Below, in pieces: positions 8,609 to 17,152 of a stretch of DNA of 64,000 nt. Origin of the DNA: Nakamurella antarctica (lineage in GTDB: Bacteria > Actinomycetota > Actinomycetes > Mycobacteriales > Nakamurellaceae); contig NZ_CP034170.1 in assembly GCF_003860405.1 (NCBI RefSeq), positions 2,914,001 to 2,978,000 of the forward strand. Reading direction: 5' to 3'. A model generated the notes under the pieces. It searched no databases, was not told the origin of the DNA, and saw only the letters and a program-made list of their open reading frames with translations. Position numbers and translations under genes: made by a program. The stretch's first letter is position 1; every line of letters starts with the position of its first letter.

Positions 8609-9574
8609 TCACCTGCGTCGGTATTGCGCCGGCTTCCCAGCCACATTGGTCTTAGGCGCAGAACCCAAGGGGCGCTGCGGTTTTCCGTCATCTGTGGGCG
8701 TTGGTCCGGGCTGGCATGAGGGACAGTAGAAACCGGTTCGGGTGATGGGGGCGGCGTTGATCCGATTCGGGTCCCCCACCACGATGCCCGCCACGCGAAT
8801 CGTGGTCCCGCATCTACGGCACGGCTTTCCCGACCGGGCGTGTACCCACTGTTGCTGTCCCGGGCGAGAGTTGCCCGTCGTGGTCTGTACCGCACGGACC
8901 ACATTCGAGGCCAGCAGGATCCGTGCCCGCTCCACCACAGCGGCCACGTCGGGGACCTGGGAAACCGGTAGCCACGGCGAGATTCCTTTCAGGAAAAGCG
9001 CTTCGGCCATGTAGAAGGTACCGATCCCCGCGAGGTTTCGCTGCTCCAGCAGCGCAGCCCCGATGGTTTCATGGGGCGTTTGCTGGATACGCTCGAGCGC
9101 TAGCGTCACACCGAAATCCGCTGCGGGGTCGGCGAAGTCGGCTGCCAGAATATCCGGCCCGAGGTGGCCGATCAGCGTCGATTCGGCCGAGGTGGGAACA
9201 AGATCCATCATCCCTAGCCACACGCCAACCGCGGTCCATTCAGCATTCGCCATAGCCGCTCGCACCGAAGCTTGGGTGCCGGGTGGCCACGGCTTGCTGC
9301 CCGTTCGGTAGAGGTTCCAAGATCCATCCATCCGCAGGTGGGTTCTCAAAGTGAGCGGCTGAGCTGAAGCGGAAGGAATCCTCGCGCTCCCCTGCCCCGC
9401 CGCGATTCTGGTGAGGATCTGTTTGCCGTGCGCGTCGACCTCGAGCACCGTACGGCCCACCAAGTCCACATCACCCAGGGTGGGCCACCGAAGATCGCTT
9501 CTGGTCAGTTCGCGACCGGCCAGTCCCTGGTTCAGCCGATCCGCAGTGCGCCGGACGGTATCGCCTTCCGGCAT
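8609..9574 (-). CDS. nei2: Formamidopyrimidine/endonuclease VIII-type DNA glycosylase (Nei2)
   Basis: 321 aa from ATG 9574. I chose this start because Fpg/Nei enzymes begin MPEG: Pro2 is the catalytic nucleophile and Glu3 the proton donor. The helix-two-turn-helix region reads EQRNLAGIGTFYMAEALF, and the C-terminal zinc finger reads CRRCG then YCPSCQ. It removes oxidised bases and cleaves the abasic site. The start lies one base beyond the lhr stop, so the two are co-transcribed and probably translationally coupled, as in other actinobacteria where lhr and nei2 form a repair pair. Confidence 0.92.
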   Translation of the reverse strand: MPEGDTVRRTADRLNQGLAGRELTRSDLRWPTLGDVDLVGRTVLEVDAHGKQILTRIAAGQGSARIPSASAQPLTLRTHLRMDGSWNLYRTGSKPWPPGTQASVRAAMANAEWTAVGVWLGMMDLVPTSAESTLIGHLGPDILAADFADPAADFGVTLALERIQQTPHETIGAALLEQRNLAGIGTFYMAEALFLKGISPWLPVSQVPDVAAVVERARILLASNVVRAVQTTTGNSRPGQQQWVHARSGKPCRRCGTTIRVAGIVVGDPNRINAAPITRTGFYCPSCQPGPTPTDDGKPQRPLGSAPKTNVAGKPAQYRRR

Positions 9575-9575
9575 C

Positions 9576-12500
9576 TCAGCGCACCCCCGCGCGCAGTCGC
9601 AGGCCCCGCGGGGTTGCGGCAAATCCAGCAGCGGAGAGTGCGTCAGGCACAGCGCCCGACGCCAAAAGTGCATCCTCGCCGTTGATGCGTTGAATCGTCA
9701 TGGCACCGAGACCTCCGCGGCCAATCGCAGCGGCGATGGCTGCTGCCGCAGCGTTCAATGCGGCTTCGGATTCGGTGAACACCAGAAGGGTTTTTCCGCC
9801 CCGTTCGGCGTAAAACACCAGTTCACCGTTAGCCATCGCGACGAGGGCGCCTGCTCGCCGAGACGGGCGATGCTTCTCTTCCGACGCGGCCTCCGGCCAA
9901 GGGAGTGCGGCACCAAACGGACTGGCGGGGTCTGTCGCAGCAAGGACCAAGGCCTCCACCTGTGGGGCGACGAGTGCTCCTCCGGGGTTCATGATGGCGG
10001 CGGCAGCGGCGGCAAAGCCGTTGTCCTGCCAGGGAACTGGGCCGTTCCCGGCGTGGGCGGCAGAACCGGAAGTGGGGGAATCAGCTGTTTCTTGTTTGCC
10101 AGCCTCCCCGCTGGCTGCGCCCCATTGGTCGACAAACGTGCGCAGACGATCGATCGCGCCAGCGGACCCGAACTGCGCGGCGCCCAGACCTTCCACGAAG
10201 TACCCGCGCCTGGTTCGGCCAGCCTCTTCGAACGCGGCGAGAACCCGATAGACGCCTGCGAACCCGCCGAGAATCTCCTCGGCCACCACGCTGCCGCGGG
10301 TGACAATGCCGTATCTGTCTAACAGCACCTCTGCCGTGGCGTGCGCCCGAATAGTCGGGTCCAGCTCCACGGCCGGCAACAGCGACCACCGTCCGGCGAC
10401 GGTGGGCGGACCCAGCTTGGTTACGGACAGCCCTGCTTGCCGCCCTGCCGACCGCATCGCCGCCGCTCGACCGGTAGAAAGCCCCTGCAGCCCACGTAAT
10501 CTGCTTCGCGGAGCAGCCGGAGCGGTTTTGTGGGCGGTCTTTCCACCAGCGAGCCGAGCGCGCAGCGGGGCCGCGGTGTCGCCGGTGATCTGTGCGCTAA
10601 ACACCAAGTCCCATAACGCTTCCGCCATCGGGCCGTCATTGGTGAGGCCGATATCAGTACACACCGCATCGGACAACGCGCGGAAGAAATACGCGCCACC
10701 GCCAGCGAGAACGCGGAGGATCGCCTCGTGGATCGACGTGGAGGTGTGTAACTGTTGGGGGCGGGTCGAGACAGGAACCTCGTCGAGCTCGGCCGCCAGT
10801 ATTGGGTCGGTCACCGCGAGATCAGGCGCAGCCGGGCCAGACACAGCATCACCTTTTGCACCACCGACTTTTGCAGCCGAACCCTTTGCACCACCGGCCT
10901 TCGCGCCCCCGACCTTCGCACCGGCCTTCGCAGCCGCCCCCTTCCCTGGCACAGCAGGCGCACCGACAGCACCCTCCCCCAGCGGAAGCGGGAGGGTCAG
11001 GGATGCGGTGTCGGCGAGGTGCAGGGACACCCAGCAATCGTTGCCGGTCATTGAGCCATGCCCGACCCACAGCACCTCCCCCGCCGCGGTCAACTCGTCG
11101 AGCAACGCCGGGGTATATCCGTTGACCCTGGCAGGAAGGATCAGCGTTTCCAGCGCCGAAGCTGGCACCACGGCGCCGGCTAGTTGCTCCACGGCCCGGA
11201 GCAAACCCTCAGCGCCGCGCAGCTTTTCGTTGCGCCGGACCGACGGACCTATTCCGTTCCAGGCAGGTAAGAACTGGGCCAGCGCGGCGGGCGGCACCGG
11301 CTCTACCTCCGCTCGCAGTGCGGCGAGGGACCGGCGGCGCAGCAGTCGCAACACTTCGGCGTCGACGTACTCTTCGGCGCCCTCGATACCCCCGGCAGCG
11401 GTGGGCCGGAACTCCCCCTGCACCAGTCGGCCGGTCCCGACCAGCCTGCGCAAGGCGTCGGTGGCGACCGCTTGACCGAGACCAAAACGCTCGGCAGCCT
11501 GCGCGGCCGTGAACGGCCCCCGCACCCGCGAGTACCGGCCGAGCAGGTGACCGAGCGGGTCGACGCTCGGTTGGAGGAATGCTTGCGCGACGCCCAACGG
11601 CACCGGAACACCGACGCCGTCTCGCAACGCTGCGATGTCGGAGATGTCTGCATAGCGATCTACTCCGGCGATCCGGACGGCCGCGATTCGGCGGGCATCG
11701 AGGAGGTGAGCCAGCCAGTCGGGGACCGCCGAAGGGTCCGTGGAGCGCAGGGCGATTTCGGCAGCGTCCTGCGGCCCGAGAACCCGGAGCAGGTCGGCTG
11801 CTTCGTCGGCGTTGCGGGCTTGTCGACCCTCGATCAGGCGTTGCAGCTCTTTCTCTGCCTGCTCGATAGCGACCGGGTCCAGCAGGTCGCGGAGCGCTAA
11901 CCCATCGCCGTGGCCGAGCAGGTCGGCGAGCAGCGCCGGGTCGACAGCGAGGGCTGCCGCTCGTCTTTCAGCCAGCGGCGTATCACCGTCATACAAGAAC
12001 TGCGCAACGTAACCGAACATCAGCGACTTCGCGAACGGCGACGGCGTGCTCGTCTCAACCTCGACCACCCGCACGGAGCGGCCAGCGATCTGTTGCATCA
12101 GCGATATCAGGCCCGGTACGTCAAAGACGTCCTGCAGGCACTCGCGCACCGCCTCGGCAACAATCGGGAAGGTCGGGTACTTGGAGGCGACTTCCAGCAG
12201 TTGCGATGCTCGTTGCCGTTGCTGCCACAGAGGTTGCCGCCTGCCCACCTGCCGGCGCGGCAGCAATAGCGCGCGTGCGGCGCACTCCCGGAAGCGGGAG
12301 GCGAACAATGCGGAGCCGCCAATTTCGCGGGTCACGTCTGCTTCGATCTCTGTGGGTTCCAGAATCGCCAGGTCCGCCACCTCGGGCGACCCGCCCTCGT
12401 ATTCCAGGTCCGGCAACCGGAGCACGATGCCGTCATCAGCGTGCATCGCTTGGACGTCGACCCCGTACCGCTCGCGCATTCTGGCTGCCAACGACATCGC

Positions 12501-14663
12501 CCACGGTGCGTGGACGGCAGCGCCGAACGGCGAATGGAGAACTACCCGCCAATCCCCCAACTCGTCCCGAAAGCGTTCCACCACAATGGTTTTCTCGTCC
12601 GGCAACGCACCGGTCGACTGTTTTTGCTCGTTCAAGTACGCCAGCAAGTTGTCCGCCGCCCACGTATCCAGCCCCGCGAGCGTCAGCCGCTGCCGCGCCG
12701 CGACGTCGGTGGCGTTGCCGATTTCGCGCAAGAAGGCGCCGTGGGCTCGCCCCAGCTCAGCGGGTCGACCAAGGCCGTCCCCACGCCAAAACGGCAACCG
12801 ACCCGGACGGCCGGGAGCGGGTAACACCTTGACCTGATCGTGGGTGATGTCCACGATCTGCCACGACGAGGAGCCCAACGCAAACACGTCGCCGACCCGC
12901 GACTCGTACACCATTTCTTCGTCAAGTTCGCCGACTCGGCGCCCCGGCCCTTCGCCGGTTGCGAGGAACACCCCGTACATCCCGCGGTCGGGAATGGTGC
13001 CACCCGAGGTGATAGCCAAACGTTGAGCGCCGGGCCGTCCGGTCAGCGTTCCGGTGATGCGGTCCCAAACCAACCGCGGTCGCAGCTCCGCAAACTCCTC
13101 GCTCGGGTACCGACCGGAGAGCATGTCCAGTACGGCCTCGAGCACGCTGCGGGGCAACGCGGCGAAAGGCGCGGACTTGCGCAGCAACTCGTGCAACTCT
13201 TCGACAGCGATGTCGTCCAGTGCCACAATCGCCACGATCTGCTGGGCCAGCACATCCAGCGGGTTCGTCACGATTGCCAGCGCTTCGACAGCGCCCACCA
13301 GCATCCTCTCGGAAACCACCGCCGATGCCACCAGGTCACCCCGATATTTGGGGAACATGATGCCGTGGGAAGCCGCCCCGACCTGGTGACCGGCCCGGCC
13401 AATACGCTGCAAACCACTGGCCACACTCGGGGGCGTCTCGACCTGGATCACCAGGTCGACCGCGCCCATGTCGATGCCGAGTTCCAAGGAACTGGTGGCG
13501 ACCACCGCGGGCAGGAGACCGGATTTCAGCTCGTCCTCCACAATGGCTCGCTGGGTTCGGGACACCGATCCGTGGTGCGCCTTCGCGAGGGTGGGGCTGG
13601 CTCCCATCATCAAACCGGATCCACCCATTAGCTGAGCGGGCGGCTGGTTTTCTGACGCGCCCTCCGCGGCGCCAAGCCGTTCTGCGTGGATCTCGTTGAG
13701 CCGGGCGGTGAGACGTTCGGCCAAACGCCTGGAGTTGGCGAAGACGATCGTCGACCGATGCTGCCCAATCAGGTCAACGATGCGCTCCTCGACATGCGGC
13801 CAAATCGACGTCAGCGGTACCTGGCCTGCCGCGGTTCCGGTGAGATCGCCGGTGGGGGCCCCCAGTTCCGCGAGGTCTGCGACCGGAACCTGGACCTCGA
13901 CGTCAATCTTTTTGGTTGACGGCGGCTGGACCATCGTCACTGGCCGCCCACCCGTCAGGAAGCGACCCACCTCACTCAGGGGCCGCACCGTCGCCGACAA
14001 ACCGATTCGCTGGGCGGGTTTGTCCAGTAGGGCATCCAAGCGGTCGAGCGAAACCGCGAGGTGGGCGCCCCTTTTGGTGCCCGCGACCGCGTGCACCTCA
14101 TCCAGGATCACTGTGTCGACGCCGGCCAACATCTCGCGCGCCTTGCTGGTCAGGATCAGAAACAGCGACTCGGGAGTGGTAATCAGGATGTCGGCGCCCT
14201 TGCGGGCAAAGGACCGCCGGTCCTCCACCGGGGTGTCACCAGAACGGATGGCCACTTCGATAGCGGGCACCGCAACACCCTTCAACTGGGCCTGAACCGC
14301 GATCCCTGCGAGCGGCGAACGCAGATTGCGCTCGACGTCCACCGCGAGGGCCTTCAAGGGCGACAGGTAGAGCACCCGGCAGCGCTTCGCCGGCCCAACC
14401 TCGGGTCCTGCCTCCACAAGGGTGTTGATAGCGGAAAGAAATGCCGCCAGCGTCTTGCCTGATCCGGTTGGCGCGACGACGAGTGTGTGGTCGCCGCGGC
14501 CGATCGCGTCCCATGCACCGGCTTGAGCGGGTGTTGGCTCGGCGAAGACAGAGGTGAACCAGCCGGCGACCAGTGGCGAGAAGCGTTGTAACGCCGCAGC
14601 AGGGTCGAAGGCATCAGCTCCAGCGGCCTTCGGTTGCGTTGCTGCCGTTTTTGATGCCGCCAT
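9576..14663 (-). CDS. lhr: ATP-dependent helicase Lhr (large form)
   Basis: 1695 aa from ATG 14663, preceded by AGGGGG. Superfamily 2 DNA/RNA helicase: Walker A APTGSGKT at residues 64–71, DEVH box in ILDEVHAV, LSATVRP (motif III), and QRIGRAGHQ (motif VI) in the first 450 residues, then the winged-helix and long C-terminal parts of Lhr. It is about 180 residues longer than M. tuberculosis Lhr (about 1500). Part of the excess is an Ala/Gly/Lys-rich low-complexity linker near residues 1225–1285 (GAKVGGAKAGGAKG type). Known Lhr proteins translocate 3'–5' and unwind RNA–DNA hybrids in mutagen-inducible repair. Co-directional with nei2. Confidence 0.95.
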   Translation of the reverse strand: MAASKTAATQPKAAGADAFDPAAALQRFSPLVAGWFTSVFAEPTPAQAGAWDAIGRGDHTLVVAPTGSGKTLAAFLSAINTLVEAGPEVGPAKRCRVLYLSPLKALAVDVERNLRSPLAGIAVQAQLKGVAVPAIEVAIRSGDTPVEDRRSFARKGADILITTPESLFLILTSKAREMLAGVDTVILDEVHAVAGTKRGAHLAVSLDRLDALLDKPAQRIGLSATVRPLSEVGRFLTGGRPVTMVQPPSTKKIDVEVQVPVADLAELGAPTGDLTGTAAGQVPLTSIWPHVEERIVDLIGQHRSTIVFANSRRLAERLTARLNEIHAERLGAAEGASENQPPAQLMGGSGLMMGASPTLAKAHHGSVSRTQRAIVEDELKSGLLPAVVATSSLELGIDMGAVDLVIQVETPPSVASGLQRIGRAGHQVGAASHGIMFPKYRGDLVASAVVSERMLVGAVEALAIVTNPLDVLAQQIVAIVALDDIAVEELHELLRKSAPFAALPRSVLEAVLDMLSGRYPSEEFAELRPRLVWDRITGTLTGRPGAQRLAITSGGTIPDRGMYGVFLATGEGPGRRVGELDEEMVYESRVGDVFALGSSSWQIVDITHDQVKVLPAPGRPGRLPFWRGDGLGRPAELGRAHGAFLREIGNATDVAARQRLTLAGLDTWAADNLLAYLNEQKQSTGALPDEKTIVVERFRDELGDWRVVLHSPFGAAVHAPWAMSLAARMRERYGVDVQAMHADDGIVLRLPDLEYEGGSPEVADLAILEPTEIEADVTREIGGSALFASRFRECAARALLLPRRQVGRRQPLWQQRQRASQLLEVASKYPTFPIVAEAVRECLQDVFDVPGLISLMQQIAGRSVRVVEVETSTPSPFAKSLMFGYVAQFLYDGDTPLAERRAAALAVDPALLADLLGHGDGLALRDLLDPVAIEQAEKELQRLIEGRQARNADEAADLLRVLGPQDAAEIALRSTDPSAVPDWLAHLLDARRIAAVRIAGVDRYADISDIAALRDGVGVPVPLGVAQAFLQPSVDPLGHLLGRYSRVRGPFTAAQAAERFGLGQAVATDALRRLVGTGRLVQGEFRPTAAGGIEGAEEYVDAEVLRLLRRRSLAALRAEVEPVPPAALAQFLPAWNGIGPSVRRNEKLRGAEGLLRAVEQLAGAVVPASALETLILPARVNGYTPALLDELTAAGEVLWVGHGSMTGNDCWVSLHLADTASLTLPLPLGEGAVGAPAVPGKGAAAKAGAKVGGAKAGGAKGSAAKVGGAKGDAVSGPAAPDLAVTDPILAAELDEVPVSTRPQQLHTSTSIHEAILRVLAGGGAYFFRALSDAVCTDIGLTNDGPMAEALWDLVFSAQITGDTAAPLRARLAGGKTAHKTAPAAPRSRLRGLQGLSTGRAAAMRSAGRQAGLSVTKLGPPTVAGRWSLLPAVELDPTIRAHATAEVLLDRYGIVTRGSVVAEEILGGFAGVYRVLAAFEEAGRTRRGYFVEGLGAAQFGSAGAIDRLRTFVDQWGAASGEAGKQETADSPTSGSAAHAGNGPVPWQDNGFAAAAAAIMNPGGALVAPQVEALVLAATDPASPFGAALPWPEAASEEKHRPSRRAGALVAMANGELVFYAERGGKTLLVFTESEAALNAAAAAIAAAIGRGGLGAMTIQRINGEDALLASGAVPDALSAAGFAATPRGLRLRAGVR

Positions 14664-14765
14664 ATTCACCCCCTGAACGCACTGATGTCCTTCACCGAAT
14701 ACCCATTATTCGCGTTCGCACCGACACCCATTTTTTGCCAGCGGCAGAAGAACAAAAATTTGTGG

Positions 14766-14783
14766 TGAGTGAGCGCTCACTCA
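14766..14783. promoter_or_regulatory. TetR operator: perfect 18-bp palindrome
   Basis: TGAGTGAGCGCTCACTCA is a perfect palindrome 15 bases before the proposed GTG start of the TetR gene. It overlaps the likely −35 side of a promoter whose −10 would be TACCTT (14785–14790). This suits negative autoregulation of the tetR–ABC operon. The divergent lhr start is about 100 bases away. Binding is inferred. Confidence 0.7.
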
Positions 14784-14798
14784 TGTACCTTCGACCAG

Positions 14799-15425
14799 GT
14801 GCCACTCCCTTGCGTCCGCGCTCCCGCGCTCCCGCCCGACCAGCGCCGGCAAGCCATCATCACCGCCACTCTCCCGCTGCTGCGCACCTTTGGTCCGACA
14901 GTGACCACCCGACAAATCGCCACGGCGGCCGGGATCGCAGAGGGCACCATCTTTCGGGTCTTTCCCGACAAGGAAACCTTGATCCAAAAGACGATCGAGT
15001 CCGTGTTCGACCCCGAAGCGGCGATTGCAGAACTGGAGGCGCTGGACCCGGAAGCTGAATTGCAGCCGCGTTTGACGGCGGCGGTCGAGATCCTGCAGCG
15101 CCGCCTCAGGGACGTCTTCCACCTCATCGCTACGGTCGGAGCAGCGCATCGCCGCCTGCCCCACACATCCTTAGCCAGCCCCGGACCAGACGCCGTTATG
15201 GACGCAGTCCTCGAGGTGCTCGGACCCGACCTTCCTCGGCTTCGACTCGAGCCTGCCGAAGCGGGGCATATGTTACGGCTGCTTGTCTTCGCCGGCACCC
15301 ACCCGGTCATGACCGCGACGGCTCCCGTGTCCGCATCTCAAATTGCCGACCTTTTTTTGCACGGCAGCCTCGCCTCACCCACCGCACCCCAGAACGCCCA
15401 GACACCCGGAGAGCCTTCGTGCTAA
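14799..15425 (+). CDS. TetR-family repressor of the adjacent ABC exporter
   Basis: 208 aa from GTG 14799. N-terminal TetR DNA-binding domain: TTRQIATAAGIAEGTIFRVFPDKETLI is the helix-turn-helix with the usual FxxKxxL ending. The C-terminal ligand domain is not assignable. An in-frame GTG at 14769 would put the operator inside the gene; starting at 14799 leaves the palindrome upstream and places GTG eight bases after a TACCTT −10, suggesting a leaderless mRNA. Its stop overlaps the next gene's GTG, so it is coupled to the exporter and probably senses its substrate. Confidence 0.88.
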   Translation: MPLPCVRAPALPPDQRRQAIITATLPLLRTFGPTVTTRQIATAAGIAEGTIFRVFPDKETLIQKTIESVFDPEAAIAELEALDPEAELQPRLTAAVEILQRRLRDVFHLIATVGAAHRRLPHTSLASPGPDAVMDAVLEVLGPDLPRLRLEPAEAGHMLRLLVFAGTHPVMTATAPVSASQIADLFLHGSLASPTAPQNAQTPGEPSC

Positions 15426-17152
15426 TCACGCTCTTGCGCACCTACCTGCGCCCCTACCGTCGCCCACTGGCGGCGGTGATGGTTCTGCAACTCATCCAGA
15501 CCATCGCAAACCTGTACCTACCGAACCTCAATGCCGACATCATCGACAAAGGCGTGGCCCAAGGCGATACCAACTACATCTGGTCGGTAGGTAAGTGGAT
15601 GCTGCTGATCTCGGGGGTCCAGATCGCAGCAGCGATCAGTGCCGTCTACTTCGGCGCCAAGGTAGCAATGGGATTCGGTCGCGACCTGCGCGCGGGCATC
15701 TTTCATCAGGTGGGCAATTTCTCGGCGCGCGAGATGGGCAGCTTCGGCGCCCCCACGCTGATTACCCGAAACACCAATGACGTGCAGCAAGTACAGATGC
15801 TGGTGCTGATGGTGTGCACCATGTTCGTCTCCGCGCCCATTATGGCGGTCGGCGGCATCTTCATGGCACTGCGCGAGGACGCCAAACTCTCTTGGTTGCT
15901 GGTGGTCTGCGTTCCGGTGCTGGTCGGCGCTATCGGCCTCATCGTGATTCGACTCGTGCCCCAGTTCCGCGTCATGCAGGTCAAGATCGACAAGGTCAAT
16001 CAGGTACTCCGCGAACAGATCTCGGGCATGCGGGTGGTGCGCGCCTTTGTTCGCGAAGACTATGAAACCCGCCGCTTCGCCGATGCCAACACCGATCTCA
16101 CCGCGACGGCCCTTAAAGTCGGCCGGTTGATGGCGATGATGTTCCCGATCGTGATGTTGGTCTTCAACTCCTCCAGCGTCGCCGTGCTGTGGTTCGGTGC
16201 GAGCCGTATCGACAGTGGTGGAATGCAAATCGGTGGCCTCATCGCCTTCCTGTCGTACCTGATGCAAATTCTGCTATCGGTCATGATGGCTACCTTTATG
16301 TCCACGATGATCCCGCGCGCGGCGGTCTGCGCCGACCGCATCCAGGAAGTATTGACCTGCGAATCATCTGTCGTACCCCCGCAATCGCCGGTAACAAAGG
16401 TCCTGCAGCACGCCACTCTCGAGATGCGGGGCGCCACTTTCGCTTACCCTGGTGCTAGCGATCCCGTGTTGCGCAACATCACCTTCAGTGTCAGGCCAGG
16501 TGAAACCACAGCGATTATCGGTAGCACCGGAGCGGGCAAGACCACGCTCCTGGGTCTGATCCCGCGACTTTTTGACGTCACGCAGGGCAGCGTGTTGATT
16601 GATGGCGTGGATGTGCGGGAACTGTCCCCGTCGTTGATGGCGACCATGATCGGCCTCGTACCGCAACGGCCTTACCTCTTCTCGGGCACCGTCGCGAGCA
16701 ACCTGCGGTATGGCAACCCACAGGCCACCGATGACGACCTGTGGAAGGCCTTAACTATCGCGCAGGCAAAGGGTTTTGTCGAAGCGATGCCGTTGCAACT
16801 CGAGGCGCCGATAGCCCAAGGCGGCACCAACGTATCCGGTGGCCAACGGCAGCGCCTTGCCATCGCGCGCGCCCTGGTGCGGGAACCGGAGATATATCTG
16901 TTTGACGATTCCTTCTCGGCGCTCGATCTTTCCACCGACGCCAAACTGCGGGCGGCACTTCGGCCGCATGTCACCAACTCGGCCGTCATCATTGTGGCCC
17001 AACGAGTTTCGACCATCGCCCGCGCCGATCAGATTCTCGTCATCGATGATGGCGCCATCGTCGGCAAGGGCACCCACGAAGAATTACTCAACAACTGCCC
17101 GACCTACCAAGAAATTGTTTCTTCCCAGCTCACCACCGAGGATGCAGCATGA
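15419..17152 (+). CDS. ABC exporter half-transporter, degenerate catalytic site subunit
   Basis: 577 aa, GTG start overlapping the tetR stop by seven bases. Six-helix ABC membrane domain (about 1–310) followed by a nucleotide-binding domain: Walker A GSTGAGKT, signature SGGQRQ, Walker B YLFDD. The residue after the Walker B Asp is Asp instead of the catalytic Glu, as in the non-canonical halves of heterodimeric exporters such as TM287/288, BmrCD and LmrCD. It overlaps the next gene by four bases (ATGA), which supplies the canonical half. Likely exports drugs or lipophilic compounds; substrate unknown. Confidence 0.92.
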   Translation: MLITLLRTYLRPYRRPLAAVMVLQLIQTIANLYLPNLNADIIDKGVAQGDTNYIWSVGKWMLLISGVQIAAAISAVYFGAKVAMGFGRDLRAGIFHQVGNFSAREMGSFGAPTLITRNTNDVQQVQMLVLMVCTMFVSAPIMAVGGIFMALREDAKLSWLLVVCVPVLVGAIGLIVIRLVPQFRVMQVKIDKVNQVLREQISGMRVVRAFVREDYETRRFADANTDLTATALKVGRLMAMMFPIVMLVFNSSSVAVLWFGASRIDSGGMQIGGLIAFLSYLMQILLSVMMATFMSTMIPRAAVCADRIQEVLTCESSVVPPQSPVTKVLQHATLEMRGATFAYPGASDPVLRNITFSVRPGETTAIIGSTGAGKTTLLGLIPRLFDVTQGSVLIDGVDVRELSPSLMATMIGLVPQRPYLFSGTVASNLRYGNPQATDDDLWKALTIAQAKGFVEAMPLQLEAPIAQGGTNVSGGQRQRLAIARALVREPEIYLFDDSFSALDLSTDAKLRAALRPHVTNSAVIIVAQRVSTIARADQILVIDDGAIVGKGTHEELLNNCPTYQEIVSSQLTTEDAA

